Positions 39,718 through 48,966 of a stretch of DNA of 64,000 bases are shown here, piece after piece. The position numbers and the translations under genes are program-made. This DNA comes from Agromyces sp. 3263. Lineage in GTDB: Bacteria > Actinomycetota > Actinomycetes > Actinomycetales > Microbacteriaceae. Positions within the stretch are counted from its first letter, which is position 1; every line of letters starts with the position of its first letter. The stretch lies in contig NZ_JAVDUV010000002.1 of NCBI RefSeq assembly GCF_031456545.1, forward strand, positions 868,001-932,000. Direction: 5' to 3'. The notes below the pieces were generated by a model. The model did not search any database. It was not told where the DNA came from and saw nothing but the letters and a program-made list of their open reading frames with translations.

Positions 39718-40370
39718 CAGGCGGCCGCGCCGAGCGTCGGCGACACGGTGAACGGCGCGCCCGTGGCATCCGTCACCTGCTCGATGGTGACGTCGGGCGC
39801 GAGCTCGACGAGCACGAGCCCGTCGGCGGTGACGTCGAGGACGGCCAGGTCGGTGATGATGCGGTCCACGCAGGCCTTGCCGGTGAGCGGCAGGGTGCAC
39901 TGCTCGACGATCTTCGCCGAGCCGTCCTTCGCGACATGCTCCATGACGACGATGACGTGCTCGGCCCCGTTCACGAGGTCCATCGCGCCGCCCATGCCCT
40001 TCACCATCTTGCCGGGCACCGCCCAGTTGGCGATGTCGCCGTGCATCGAGACCTGCATGGCCCCGAGCACCGCCGTCGTGATGCGGCCGCCGCGGATCAT
40101 GCCGAAGCTCGCCGCCGAGTCGAAGTAGGCCGCCCCGGGCAGCACCGTCACCGTCTCCTTGCCGGCGTTGATGAGCTTCGGGTCCTCCTCCCCCTCCCAC
40201 GGGTAGGGACCGACGCCGAGGATGCCGTTCTCGGAGTGCAGCACGACCTCGACGCCCTCGGGCAGGTGGTTCGGGATGAGCGTCGGCAGCCCGATGCCGA
40301 GGTTCACATAGGTGCCGTCCTCGAGCTCGCGGGCGGCGCGGGCGGCCATCTCGTCGCGGGTGAGCGGCAT
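39717..40370 (-). CDS. pcaJ: 3-oxoadipate CoA-transferase subunit B
   Basis: A 217-residue CoA-transferase beta subunit. The catalytic Glu is in '[14 protein letters not shown]', with '[16 protein letters not shown]' near the start and '[22 protein letters not shown]' in the middle. With PcaI it transfers CoA from succinyl-CoA to 3-oxoadipate. Both ends overlap neighbours through TGATG junctions. The acetoacetate CoA-transferase ScoB is nearly identical in motif pattern; operon context decides. Confidence 0.92.
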   Translation of the reverse strand: MPLTRDEMAARAARELEDGTYVNLGIGLPTLIPNHLPEGVEVVLHSENGILGVGPYPWEGEEDPKLINAGKETVTVLPGAAYFDSAASFGMIRGGRITTAVLGAMQVSMHGDIANWAVPGKMVKGMGGAMDLVNGAEHVIVVMEHVAKDGSAKIVEQCTLPLTGKACVDRIITDLAVLDVTADGLVLVELAPDVTIEQVTDATGAPFTVSPTLGAAA

Positions 40371-41194
40371 CAGCGGGCCTCCTCGGCCTGGTCGGGGGCG
40401 GTGGTGCCGGTTCCGGATGCCGCGGGCCGGGGCCGCACGGTGACCTTCTCGATCGGCAGGTCGGCCGACTGCTCGGCCGTGAGCACGATCACCCGGTCGA
40501 CGTAGATGCCGGGCAGGTGGATGTCGTCGGGGCCGAGCACGCCCGGCTCGACGAGCTCGTCGACCTCGGCGATGGTGATGCGGCCCGCCATGCCGGCGAG
40601 CGGGTTGAAGTTGCGGGTCGACTTCTCGAACCGCAGGTTGCCGTGCCGGTCGCCGACCGCGGCGCGCACGAGCCCGAAGTCGGCGCGGATGGCCTGCTCG
40701 AGCACGTACTCGCGAGGGGCGCCGAATGTGTCGAACGGGCGCAGCTCCTTCGGCGCGCTCGTGACGGCGACGGTGCCGTCGGGCGCATAGCGCAGCGGCA
40801 TCCCGCCCTCCGACACCGCGGTGCCGGCGCCCGTCGCCGTGTAGAACGCCGGGATGCCGACGCCGCCGGCACGCAGGCGCTCGGCCAGCGTGCCCTGCGG
40901 GGTCAGCTCGACCTCGACCTCGCCCGAGAGGTACTGCCGGGCGAACTCCCGGTTCTCCCCGATGTAGCTCGCGATGACCTTGCGGATGCGTCCGGCCGCC
41001 AGCAGCTCGCCGAGCCCCCACCCGTCGACGCCGCAGTTGTTCGAGACGACCTCGAGGTCGCCGACGCCGCGGGCGAGCAGCGCGCGGATGATCGTGATCG
41101 GCACGCCCGACAGGCCGAAGCCGCCGACGGCGAGCGACGCGCCCGCCGGGATGTCGGCGACGGCTTCGTCGGCGGTCGCGTAGGTCTTGTCCAT
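40370..41194 (-). CDS. pcaI: 3-oxoadipate CoA-transferase subunit A
   Basis: A 274-residue CoA-transferase alpha subunit with '[23 protein letters not shown]', '[15 protein letters not shown]', '[37 protein letters not shown]' and 'FYTATGAGT'. It pairs with PcaJ, whose gene starts on its stop codon. The C-terminal ~35 residues after 'IEKVTVRP' are an Ala/Thr/Gly-rich tail not normally needed. It starts 13 bp after the pcaDC gene. Confidence 0.92.
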   Translation of the reverse strand: MDKTYATADEAVADIPAGASLAVGGFGLSGVPITIIRALLARGVGDLEVVSNNCGVDGWGLGELLAAGRIRKVIASYIGENREFARQYLSGEVEVELTPQGTLAERLRAGGVGIPAFYTATGAGTAVSEGGMPLRYAPDGTVAVTSAPKELRPFDTFGAPREYVLEQAIRADFGLVRAAVGDRHGNLRFEKSTRNFNPLAGMAGRITIAEVDELVEPGVLGPDDIHLPGIYVDRVIVLTAEQSADLPIEKVTVRPRPAASGTGTTAPDQAEEAR

Positions 41195-41207
41195 GGATGC
41201 TCCGGGC

Positions 41208-42419
41208 TCAGTCGTTCGTCTCGGGGGTGGTCGTGGCGTCCTGCTGGGCGAACACGTCGCGCATGATCGCGAGCGCCTCGTTCGACGCCGGCAGCCCGGC
41301 GTAGAGCGCGGTGTGCAGCAGCACCTCGGCGATCTCGTTGCGGGCCAGGCCGTTGCGCAGCGCCGCGCGCACGTGCATCGCGATCTCGGTCGCATGGCCG
41401 CCGGTCGTGAGGCTGGCGAGCGTCGCGATCGATCGCTCGCGCCGCGAGAGCCCGGGCCGCGCCCAGATGTCGCCCCAGGCGGTGCGAGTCGCGAAGTCCT
41501 GGAACGCGGCCGTCTCGGGGGTCGTGCTCGCGATGGCGCGGTCGACGTGCGCGTCGCCGAGCACCGCACGACGCACGCGCATGCCGCGTTCCCGCGCGAC
41601 CGATGCCGCGTCCACCCGCTCGACGGCGTCGAGGTGCTCGGCGATGAGCTCGGCGGCGCTCGCGGGCTCCTCGAGCACGGCGAGGTGCGAGGCGCCGTCG
41701 AGGGCGACGTGGCGCCCGCCGGGGATGTCATCGGCGAGGTCCTCCATCGAGGCCGGCGTCGTCACCGTGTCGTGCTCGCCGCTGATCGCGAGGGTCGGCG
41801 TGGCGAGCGCTCCGAGGTCGGCCGTGCGGTCGAAGCCGGCGAGCGCCTCGGTGCAGCACGCGTACGACTCGTCGTCGATGTCGACGAGCGCGGCGAGGGC
41901 ACGGGCGCCCGAGCCGCCGGCGTCGCGCTCGAGGAATCCCGGCGCGAACCAGCGTGCGGCGCTCCCGGTCACGAGGGAGGCGGTGCCGCTCGCGCGCACG
42001 GATGCCGCGCGCTCGGCCCATCCGTCGGGCGTGCCGATGCGCGCGCCGCTGCAGCTGAGCACGAGGCTGAGCACCCGGTCGGGATGGGTGACCGCGAGTT
42101 CGAGGGCCGCAGCGCCACCGAGGGAGACACCGGCGACGTGGAAGGAACCACCGCCCGCCTCGTCGACGACCGCGAGCACCCCCTCGGCGAGGTCGCCGAT
42201 GGTGAAGGGCTCGGCCGCGGCCGGGGTCGCACCGTGACCGGGCAGGTCGACACGCAGGATCCGGAGACCCGCGGTGCGCGAGTCGGCGCGGAGGGCGGCG
42301 ACCACGCCGTCCCAGAGCGTGCTGGTGGTGCCGAGCGAGGGCAGCAGCACGAGCAGCGGATTCGTGGTCGCCGGAGCGGCGCCGGGCGCGAAGGAGCCCA
42401 GCAGGCGGGGAACGGTCAT
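41208..42419 (-). CDS. pcaL: Fused 3-oxoadipate enol-lactonase / 4-carboxymuconolactone decarboxylase
   Basis: A 403-residue bifunctional protein. Residues ~1-265 are the PcaD alpha/beta-hydrolase: nucleophile 'AGVSLGGAAALE', Asp in 'ISGEHDTVT', His in 'DGASHLAVLEEP'. Residues ~275-395 are PcaC: 'FQDFATRTAWGDIWARPGLSRRERSIATLASL' and 'LRNGLARNEIAEVLLHTALYAGLPA'. This PcaDC fusion (PcaL) is known from Streptomyces and Rhodococcus. It converts 4-carboxymuconolactone to 3-oxoadipate in two steps. Its ATG overlaps the pcaB stop (ATGA). Confidence 0.95.
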   Translation of the reverse strand: MTVPRLLGSFAPGAAPATTNPLLVLLPSLGTTSTLWDGVVAALRADSRTAGLRILRVDLPGHGATPAAAEPFTIGDLAEGVLAVVDEAGGGSFHVAGVSLGGAAALELAVTHPDRVLSLVLSCSGARIGTPDGWAERAASVRASGTASLVTGSAARWFAPGFLERDAGGSGARALAALVDIDDESYACCTEALAGFDRTADLGALATPTLAISGEHDTVTTPASMEDLADDIPGGRHVALDGASHLAVLEEPASAAELIAEHLDAVERVDAASVARERGMRVRRAVLGDAHVDRAIASTTPETAAFQDFATRTAWGDIWARPGLSRRERSIATLASLTTGGHATEIAMHVRAALRNGLARNEIAEVLLHTALYAGLPASNEALAIMRDVFAQQDATTTPETND

Positions 42420-43597
42420 GGGCGGGTGCCCCCTTCGGCGAGTGCGGTGAAGCGCGCCACGGCGTGGTCGACGATGCGGTCGGATGCCGCGGCGAGCACG
42501 TCGCGGTCGGGCCGCTCACCCGCCGGGCGCGCGTCGGCGAGGATGGCCACCGCCCGGTCGCGCTCGAACTCGAGCCCGGCGGCGAGGTGAGATGCCGATG
42601 CCGAGGCCGAACGGGTGAGCCGCGCGAGCCGGCGGAGCGACGTCCACTCCGCGTGCCATCGCCCGGCGGATCGCTCGTCGCCGGCGATCGCCGCGCTCGC
42701 GACGACCTGGAGCAGGGCGGGCGCCTCGACGGCCGCCGCGGTGATGGCGACGGCGTCGACCGGATTGCGCTTGTGCGGCATCGCCGACGAGCCGCCGCCG
42801 CCCGAGAGCTGCACCTCGCCCAGCTCCTCGCGGGAGAGCAGGATCACGTCCCCCGCGATGCGGCCGAGCGCGGCGACGACGGTGGCGGCAACGGCCGCGA
42901 TCGCGAGCACGGGCGTGCGTTCGGTGTGCCACGCTCGACCGGGGTCGGTGAGGCCGAGCCGGCCAGCGAGCTCGCCGCGCACCTCGTCGGCGGCCCCCGC
43001 ACGCCCGGCCGTGGCATCCGCTGCCGTGCCGGTGCCCACCGCGCCCCCGAACTGTACCGGGAACACCGCGCTGTCGATCGCGGCGATCGCCGAGCCGACG
43101 CCGTCGAGCCAGCCCGCCGCGAGCACCCCCAGCGTGCTCGCCTCGGCGTGGCGAGCGAGCGAGCGCGCGATGCGCGGGCTCTGCCGCTCGGCGTCGGCGA
43201 GCACGGCGAGCGTGCGGCCGGACTCGACGAGCGAGCCGCGCGCGGCGGCGAGCGCATCACGCGAGACCAGCATGAGGGCGGTGTCGACGATGTCCTGGCT
43301 GGTGGCCCCGAGGTGCAGGCGGTCGGCGGTGAGTCCCGCGCCCTCGAGCTGGGCACGGAGGACGGGAACGAGGGCGACCACGGGCACCGCGTCGCGCGCC
43401 ACGCCGTCGCGCAAGGCCTCACGGTCGAGGGCGGCCACGTCGAGCCGGTCGGCCTGCGGACCGAGGAACTCGTCGAGCACGCTCCCCCACGCGCGCAGCA
43501 GCGCGCGCTCGACGTCGACCATCGCGGCGAGCACCGCGTCGTCGTCGGTGCCCGTCGCGTCCGCGGCGCCCGGATCGATGAGTCCCCAGTCCGTCAT
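42416..43597 (-). CDS. pcaB: 3-carboxy-cis,cis-muconate cycloisomerase
   Basis: A 393-residue member of the fumarase/adenylosuccinate-lyase superfamily, somewhat shorter than the ~450 of proteobacterial PcaB. It has 'LHLGATSQDIVDTALML' and the signature loop 'GGGGSSAMPHKRNPVDAV' with the catalytic Ser. It lactonises 3-carboxymuconate made by PcaGH. The start at 43597 follows 'gacgagga', 13 bp after pcaG. The last third is Ala/Arg-rich but collinear with the family. Confidence 0.92.
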   Translation of the reverse strand: MTDWGLIDPGAADATGTDDDAVLAAMVDVERALLRAWGSVLDEFLGPQADRLDVAALDREALRDGVARDAVPVVALVPVLRAQLEGAGLTADRLHLGATSQDIVDTALMLVSRDALAAARGSLVESGRTLAVLADAERQSPRIARSLARHAEASTLGVLAAGWLDGVGSAIAAIDSAVFPVQFGGAVGTGTAADATAGRAGAADEVRGELAGRLGLTDPGRAWHTERTPVLAIAAVAATVVAALGRIAGDVILLSREELGEVQLSGGGGSSAMPHKRNPVDAVAITAAAVEAPALLQVVASAAIAGDERSAGRWHAEWTSLRRLARLTRSASASASHLAAGLEFERDRAVAILADARPAGERPDRDVLAAASDRIVDHAVARFTALAEGGTRP

Positions 43598-43610
43598 GCG
43601 ACCATCCTCG

Positions 43611-44249
43611 TCAGACCTCGGTGCCGTAGTCGAGGAACACGGTCTCGCCGTCGCCCTGCAGGCGCACGTCGAACCGGTAGGAGCCCGGGGCATCCACCGC
43701 CGCGACGAGCGTGTCGCGGCGGCTCGCGTCGACGCGGGCGAGCAACGGATCCGCGGCGTTCGCCTCGGCCTCGTCACCGAAGTACGCCCGGGTGAAGAGA
43801 TGGTGCAGCACGCCGCGGGCGAACACCGCCACGAGCAGGTAGGGCGCCGAGCCCTGGCGCATGGTGCCCGGCTTGAGCGTCGTGAACGAGTAGTGCCCAT
43901 CGCGGTCGACCGCCGCGCGACCGAAGCCGGCGAAGCCGTGCTGGTCGCGGTCGAACGCGCTGCGTTCGGTCGACGGGCGGCCCGCGGCATCCGCGCCCCA
44001 GATCTCGATGACGGCGTCGGGCACGGGGTCGCCCGCGCCGTCGAACACGGTGCCGTGCAGGCGGATCGCGTCGGGCTGCCACGCCGCCCGAACGTCGGGG
44101 CCGCCGTCGTAGGGCAGCGCGTAGCCGAAGAAGGGGCCGACGGTCTGCGAGGGGGTCTGGCCGAGCGTTCCGCGGTGGCCATCCGGGTGCTGCTCGGCGC
44201 CGGGCAGGTCGGTCGCGTCGAACGCCTCGGGCGAGGTCGGGTCAGGCAT
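43611..44249 (-). CDS. pcaG: Protocatechuate 3,4-dioxygenase alpha subunit
   Basis: A 212-residue intradiol dioxygenase subunit. 'GQTPSQTVGPFFGYALPYDG' and 'DAVIEIWGADAAGR' match the PcaG fold, and 'FARGVLHHLFTRAYFGDE' lies where the beta subunit has its iron His residues; the alpha subunit does not bind iron. Its start overlaps the pcaH stop by 8 bp, ensuring equal amounts. Confidence 0.94.
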   Translation of the reverse strand: MPDPTSPEAFDATDLPGAEQHPDGHRGTLGQTPSQTVGPFFGYALPYDGGPDVRAAWQPDAIRLHGTVFDGAGDPVPDAVIEIWGADAAGRPSTERSAFDRDQHGFAGFGRAAVDRDGHYSFTTLKPGTMRQGSAPYLLVAVFARGVLHHLFTRAYFGDEAEANAADPLLARVDASRRDTLVAAVDAPGSYRFDVRLQGDGETVFLDYGTEV

Positions 44250-45039
44250 GGTCGGCGTCCTCCGGTTCCATCCAGGTCGACTTCGGGCCGGTGAGCACGA
44301 CGTCCCAGCGGTAGCCGAGCGCCCACTCGGGCTCGGTCACGTCGTGGTCGTAGCGGGCCACGAGCCGCTCACGGGCCGCCGGGTCGACGATCGACTGGTA
44401 GATCGGGTCGAGCGCGAACAGCGGATCGCCCGGGAAGTACATCTGCGTGATGAGCCGCTGGGTGAACGCGCTGCCGAAGAACGAGAAGTGGATGTGGGCA
44501 GGCCGCCACGCGTTGCGGTGGTTCTTCCAGGGGTAGGCACCCGGCTTGATCGTCGTGAGCCGGTAACTGCCGTCCTCGCCCGTGATCACGCGGCCGACGC
44601 CGGTGAAGTTCGGGTCGAGCGGCGCCGGATGCTGGTCGCGCTTGTGGACGTAGCGGCCCGACGCGTTCGCCTGCCAGATCTCGATGAGCTGGTTCCGCAC
44701 CGGCCGGCCGTCGCCGTCGAGCACGCGCCCGGTCACGATGATCCGCTCGCCGAGCGGCTCGCCGCGGTGCTGGATCGTGAGGTCGCCCTCCTCGGCCGAC
44801 ACGTCGGTGTGCCCGAACGCGGGCGACACGAGCTCGATCTCCTCGGGGTCGGCGCGCACGAGCTCATGGGTGGGATGCCGCAGCGTCGTCGAGCGGTAGG
44901 GCGCGAAGTCGCGGCGCGGATGGGCGGCGAGCGGCGTGCCGGCGGATGCCGCGGCGTCGCGCTCGTGGCGGTGGCGCTCGGTGATCTCGTCGCCGATGGC
45001 CTGCTGCGTCAGCTCGGGCTGGGGAACGGGTCGGTGCAT
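44242..45039 (-). CDS. pcaH: Protocatechuate 3,4-dioxygenase beta subunit (iron-binding)
   Basis: A 265-residue intradiol dioxygenase subunit. Fe(III) ligands are recognisable as Tyr in 'ASGRYVHKRDQ', Tyr in 'PGAYPWKNHRNAWRPAHIHFS' and the two His of 'HIH' in the same segment. It cleaves protocatechuate between the hydroxyls. ATG 45039 is used here; a GTG two codons upstream (45045) overlaps the pobA stop (GTGA) and would add two residues. It lies directly downstream of pobA, whose product makes its substrate. Confidence 0.94.
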   Translation of the reverse strand: MHRPVPQPELTQQAIGDEITERHRHERDAAASAGTPLAAHPRRDFAPYRSTTLRHPTHELVRADPEEIELVSPAFGHTDVSAEEGDLTIQHRGEPLGERIIVTGRVLDGDGRPVRNQLIEIWQANASGRYVHKRDQHPAPLDPNFTGVGRVITGEDGSYRLTTIKPGAYPWKNHRNAWRPAHIHFSFFGSAFTQRLITQMYFPGDPLFALDPIYQSIVDPAARERLVARYDHDVTEPEWALGYRWDVVLTGPKSTWMEPEDADHA

Positions 45040-45041
45040 GC

Positions 45042-46235
45042 TCACTCCGTGGTGAAGGGAAGGCCGGCGTACTGCTCGGCGAGGCTCTGGGAGGCGGCGC
45101 GGGAGCCGGTGACGTACTCGAGCTGGCCGACCTGGCTGCGGTAGCGGAAGGCGCGCGCCGAGGCATCCGGCACCTCGTGGTGCACGTGCAGCATCTCCGT
45201 CATCCACTGGGAGAAGTGCTGCACCTTCCACTGGCGGGCGAGCGCGCGGTCGCTGTAGCGGGCGAGGCCCGTGTCGTCGCCGGCGCGCCGGTCGAGGATG
45301 GCGCGGGCCAGCAGCGCCACATCGGCGATCGCCGAGTTGAGGCCCTTCGCGCCGGTCGGCGGCACGATGTGGCCGGCGTCGCCCGCGAGGAACATGCGGC
45401 CGTGCTGCATGGTCGACACGACGAAGCTGCGCATCGGCGTGATCGACTTCTCGGTGATCGGGCCCTCCTGCAGCTGCCAGCCCTCGACGCCGAGGCGTTG
45501 CTGCAGGGCGTCCCAGATGCGGGCGTCGCTCCAGTCGTCGATCGACTCGTCGGGGGCGACCTGCAGGTAGAGGCGCGAGACCTCGAGCGAGCGCATCGAG
45601 TGCATGCCGAAGCCGTCGCGGTGCAGGGCGTAGATGAGGTCGTCGGTCGACGGCGGCACGTCGGCGAGGATGCCGAGCCAGCCGAACGGGTACGAGCGCT
45701 CGAACACCTCGAGCCCGCCGCCGGGGATGCTGCGACGGCAGACGCCGTGGTAGCCGTCGGCGCCGACGACGAGGTCGCACTCGAGCTCCTCGGTCACGCC
45801 GTCCTTCGTGTAGATGACGGTGGGGCGCGCGCCGGTGACGCCCACGGGTTCGACATCGGATGCCTCGAAGACGACGTTCGAGCCGAGCCGATCGTGCTCG
45901 CCGAGAAGGTGCTTCACGAGCGCCTGCTGGCCGTACACGGTGACCGTGCGCCCGACGAGGTCGACGAAGTCGACGTGGTGCCGCTGTCCCTCGAACTGCA
46001 GGTAGATGCCGTGGTGCGTGAGTCCGCGCGCGCGGAGGTCGGCGTCGAGGCCGTGCTCGGCGAGGAGGTCGACCGACCCCTGCTCGAGTACGCCGGCGCG
46101 GATGCGACCCAGCACATGCTCGCGCGTCTGGGCCTCGAGGATGACGAACGGCACGTCGGCCTGGGCCAGGAGGTGGCCGAGGAGCAGGCCGGCCGGGCCC
46201 GCGCCGATGATGGCCACGGAGGTGGACGTTCGCAC
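45042..46235 (-). CDS. pobA: 4-hydroxybenzoate 3-monooxygenase
   Basis: A 397-residue FAD monooxygenase (family length ~394). It has 'VAIIGAGPAGLLLGHLLAQA', the substrate-side 'RIRAGVLEQGSVDLL', 'VVGADGYHGVCRRSIP' and 'MFLAGDAGHIVPPTGAKGLNSAIADV'. It hydroxylates 4-hydroxybenzoate to protocatechuate. The GTG at 46235 is chosen because 'gagagg' precedes it and the next residues match the family; an earlier in-frame start would add 17 unlikely residues. It is the first gene of the pob-pca operon, under the palindrome at 46305. Confidence 0.95.
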   Translation of the reverse strand: MRTSTSVAIIGAGPAGLLLGHLLAQADVPFVILEAQTREHVLGRIRAGVLEQGSVDLLAEHGLDADLRARGLTHHGIYLQFEGQRHHVDFVDLVGRTVTVYGQQALVKHLLGEHDRLGSNVVFEASDVEPVGVTGARPTVIYTKDGVTEELECDLVVGADGYHGVCRRSIPGGGLEVFERSYPFGWLGILADVPPSTDDLIYALHRDGFGMHSMRSLEVSRLYLQVAPDESIDDWSDARIWDALQQRLGVEGWQLQEGPITEKSITPMRSFVVSTMQHGRMFLAGDAGHIVPPTGAKGLNSAIADVALLARAILDRRAGDDTGLARYSDRALARQWKVQHFSQWMTEMLHVHHEVPDASARAFRYRSQVGQLEYVTGSRAASQSLAEQYAGLPFTTE

Positions 46236-46304
46236 TGGATGCCTCTCACGTCGTCGGGAAGAACATGACGAGCATGGATCGACCACGGGGCATCCGGAGC
46301 CCGA

Positions 46305-46321
46305 CTTCCACTCAGTGGAAG
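46305..46321. promoter_or_regulatory. Perfect 17-bp palindrome, probable IclR-family operator of pobA-pca
   Basis: cttccactcagtggaag is a perfect dyad (8 + 1 + 8) in the 93-bp gap between the IclR gene and pobA, 70 bp before the pobA start. Dyads of this size are usual for PobR/PcaR/PcaU-type IclR regulators. It is just past the end of the regulator gene, so it should act on pobA only. Confidence 0.65.
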
Positions 46322-46328
46322 AAGTCGC

Positions 46329-47093
46329 TCACTCGCCGTGGGTCCGGAAGCCGAGCGCCGACGAGATGCCGCGCGCCGCCATGCGCACGCCGAGCGCGAA
46401 CTGCGGCTCCCCCAGCCGTTCGGCGTGCGCGATGATCGACACCGCCGCGACGACCTCACCGGTCGCGTCCCGCACCGGCGCCGCGACCGAGAACGCGCCC
46501 GCCGTGAGCTCCTCGACCGACGTGGAGAGGCCGAAGGAGCGGATCTCGGCCATGCGCCGCCGCAGCTCCCGCTCCTCGGTGAGCGTGTTCGGCATGAACT
46601 TGCGCCGATCCGACGCCAGCAGCTCGTCGAACACCTCGGTCGGCGCGTGGGCCAGCAGCACGAGGCCCACGCCCGTCGCGTGCAACGGGAGTCTCGAGCC
46701 CACATCCGAGATCGCCGAGACCGCGCCCGGGCCGGACAGGCGCTCGAGGTAGATCGCACCGAGTCCGTCGCGCACGGCGAGGTGCACGTGCTCGGTCGTC
46801 GCCTCGAGCAGATCCTCGAGGTAGGGCATCGCGATGCGCCGGAGCCGCATGGCGGTCGGCTGGCGCACGCCGAGCCGCCAGACCCGCATGCCCACCCGGT
46901 ACCGCCCGTCGTCGCCGCGCACGAGGCCGCCCCACGCCACCCACTCGCCCACCAGGCGATGCGCCGTCGAGAGCGGCAGGTGCGCGCGGCTCGCGATCTC
47001 GCTCAGCGACAGGTCTTCCCGCCCCTGGAACGCGTCGCCGATCGCGAAGAGCTTCTCGGCGACCGAGCGGCCGTCGGCGGCGCGACCCGACAT
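46329..47093 (-). CDS. IclR-family transcriptional regulator of the pob/pca operon
   Basis: A 254-residue IclR protein. The N-terminal winged helix has 'SVAEKLFAIGDAFQGREDLSLSEIASRAHLPLSTAHRLVGEWVAWG', and the effector-binding GAF-like domain has 'VHLAVRDGLGAIYLERL', 'LPLHATGVGLVLLAHAP' and 'GAFSVAAPVRDATGEVVAAVSI'. It ends 93 bp before pobA in the same direction. Members of this group sense 4-hydroxybenzoate, protocatechuate or beta-ketoadipate; activator or repressor cannot be decided. Confidence 0.9.
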   Translation of the reverse strand: MSGRAADGRSVAEKLFAIGDAFQGREDLSLSEIASRAHLPLSTAHRLVGEWVAWGGLVRGDDGRYRVGMRVWRLGVRQPTAMRLRRIAMPYLEDLLEATTEHVHLAVRDGLGAIYLERLSGPGAVSAISDVGSRLPLHATGVGLVLLAHAPTEVFDELLASDRRKFMPNTLTEERELRRRMAEIRSFGLSTSVEELTAGAFSVAAPVRDATGEVVAAVSIIAHAERLGEPQFALGVRMAARGISSALGFRTHGE

Positions 47094-47141
47094 GCGCCAA
47101 CTCTAGTGAGGGGCGGGCACCGTCGTCGCTGCCCACCGGGC

Positions 47142-48950
47142 TCAGATCGCCATCTTGACGTACTGGTCGACCCGCTTCGACCGGAGGTCGCCGGGCTGGT
47201 AGTCCTGCTGCCAGTCGGTGTTCTCCCACAGATTCTGGTAGTCGTGTGGCGCCGGTTGCCCGGGCTTCGGCTTCCGGTGCGAGGTCGCCTCGACGACGGA
47301 CCGGTACTGGTAGTGCCCCCAGAGCCGGTTGAACTCGGTGAAGTAGATGTCGGCCACCCGCCGGTCACCGCGGATGAGCAGCATGTTCTCGTCGTTCTCG
47401 ATCGTCGACGCCGAGCTGAAGTTCGCCGAGCCCGTCACCACGATCGGGTCGGGGCCGAGCGGGTCGTGGAGGATGAACTTCAGGTGGATGTAGGTGACGT
47501 GCAGGTTGAGCTTGATCGCCGCGTTGTTCGTCTCGGCCACCCAGCGCCCGAGCGTCGTGTGCAGCTCGGAGCCCTGGGCCTTGTAGGTGTTGTTCCGCGA
47601 GTTGAGCCGCACCACGGGTCCGGGGTTCGCCTTCGTCGGCCGCGGGTCGTCCTTCTCCTCGAGGAGGAGGAAGCACAGGGGGCCATCGACGCCGTTGGCG
47701 CTGATCGCCCGTCGGAAGTCCTGCGGGATGCCGAACGCGAACGTGCCGCACGACAGTCGCCTCGCCTTCGTGAGGAGCCGGACGTAGAGGTCGAGGGGAG
47801 CCGTGTCGCCCCGCGGGCTGAAGAGCGGTGTCGTCCCCCGCGGAATGGCGGCGATCGAGGTCGGCGTCGGGGTCAGGGCGCCGACCTCCTGCAGGAATCC
47901 GATGTTGATCGGGTCTTTCCTGGCATCCGTCGCGGCGCCCGGGTCCTGCGCGAGGATCGACCAGTACGCCAGGAACTGCGCGGCCACCGTCGCGTCGCGC
48001 ACGAGGTGCCCGACGTTCGCCTGCCCGTAGATCCCGCCGTCGGTCACGTTCGTGGAGCCGGTCCACACGGCGACGGGCGTCCGCGCGGCGCCGCGCAGCA
48101 GCACCATGAACTTGTTGTGCTGGATGTCGTCGCGCCGCGCCACCCGAGGGATGATCGCCTCGTCGGGCAGGCCGGCCGCGGCGATCGCGGCGAGGTTCGC
48201 GACGCGGGGATTGCTCGGCTCGAACTTCGGCGTCTTCAGCCCGTTCCTCGGGGTGGGCTGGATCGTGCGCTCGTTGACCTTGAGGTCGACGATCACCCGC
48301 ACGTCGACGCCGCGATCGATCGCGTCCTTCAGCGCGGCCAGCACCGACGGGAAGCGGAACTCGTAGAAGCATCCGCGGATCGCATCGCCAGGCCCAGCCG
48401 ACGCGATGAAGCCGATGATCGCCTCATCGAGGTCGCGGCTCAGCCAGGCGAGCGCCTCCGCGCGCTTCTCGGGCGTCGGCTGCCGGTCGGGCGGCAGGTT
48501 GCCGAACCGGTTGGCATAGAACTGGCTCGAGGTGACCCCGCGATTGAAGACGATGTCATGGTCGCCGCCGCTCAGCGGCTCGGTGTCGACCGAGACGGCC
48601 ACCGGCGGCGCGCTCCGGTCGAGCGCCGATGGCGTCCCCTTCAGCGGGTGGAAGACGTACTCGTAGGCGTGGCCGGGCTCGGCGACGAAGTCGTCCCAGA
48701 CGAGGCTCTGGATCGGATGGTCGTACGTCGACACCTTCGTCGCGGGCGTCGGATCGGGGACGAGCGAGCGGAACACCTTGTAGCCGTCGACCCAGTGACG
48801 GGCGCCGGTCGCCCGGTCGACGCGTTCGATCGCGAATCCGAGGAGCCCCTTCCGGGCGGTGGCGGTGGCGCGGATGCCGAACGAGACCGTGTTCGTGCCC
48901 GCCACGGCGAACACCTGCACGCCCTTGACCGTCTCCGACTTGACTCGCAT
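47142..48950 (-). CDS. Phospholipase D-like domain protein
   Basis: A 602-residue protein with two HKD-type sites: 'IQHNKFMVLLRGAAR' with 'GSTNVTDGG', and 'TYIHLKFILHDP' with 'VTGSANFSSASTIENDEN'. No signal peptide or membrane helix is seen. The N-terminal ~110 residues are an immunoglobulin-like beta domain ('VFAVAGTNTVSFGIRATATARKG'), as in some large secreted or spore-associated PLD-like proteins. It could be a phospholipase, nuclease or transferase. The start at 48950 follows 'gggagg', 16 bp after zwf, so it may be co-transcribed with zwf and GH15. Confidence 0.82.
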   Translation of the reverse strand: MRVKSETVKGVQVFAVAGTNTVSFGIRATATARKGLLGFAIERVDRATGARHWVDGYKVFRSLVPDPTPATKVSTYDHPIQSLVWDDFVAEPGHAYEYVFHPLKGTPSALDRSAPPVAVSVDTEPLSGGDHDIVFNRGVTSSQFYANRFGNLPPDRQPTPEKRAEALAWLSRDLDEAIIGFIASAGPGDAIRGCFYEFRFPSVLAALKDAIDRGVDVRVIVDLKVNERTIQPTPRNGLKTPKFEPSNPRVANLAAIAAAGLPDEAIIPRVARRDDIQHNKFMVLLRGAARTPVAVWTGSTNVTDGGIYGQANVGHLVRDATVAAQFLAYWSILAQDPGAATDARKDPINIGFLQEVGALTPTPTSIAAIPRGTTPLFSPRGDTAPLDLYVRLLTKARRLSCGTFAFGIPQDFRRAISANGVDGPLCFLLLEEKDDPRPTKANPGPVVRLNSRNNTYKAQGSELHTTLGRWVAETNNAAIKLNLHVTYIHLKFILHDPLGPDPIVVTGSANFSSASTIENDENMLLIRGDRRVADIYFTEFNRLWGHYQYRSVVEATSHRKPKPGQPAPHDYQNLWENTDWQQDYQPGDLRSKRVDQYVKMAI

Positions 48951-48966
48951 GGCCGCCGCCTCCCAC

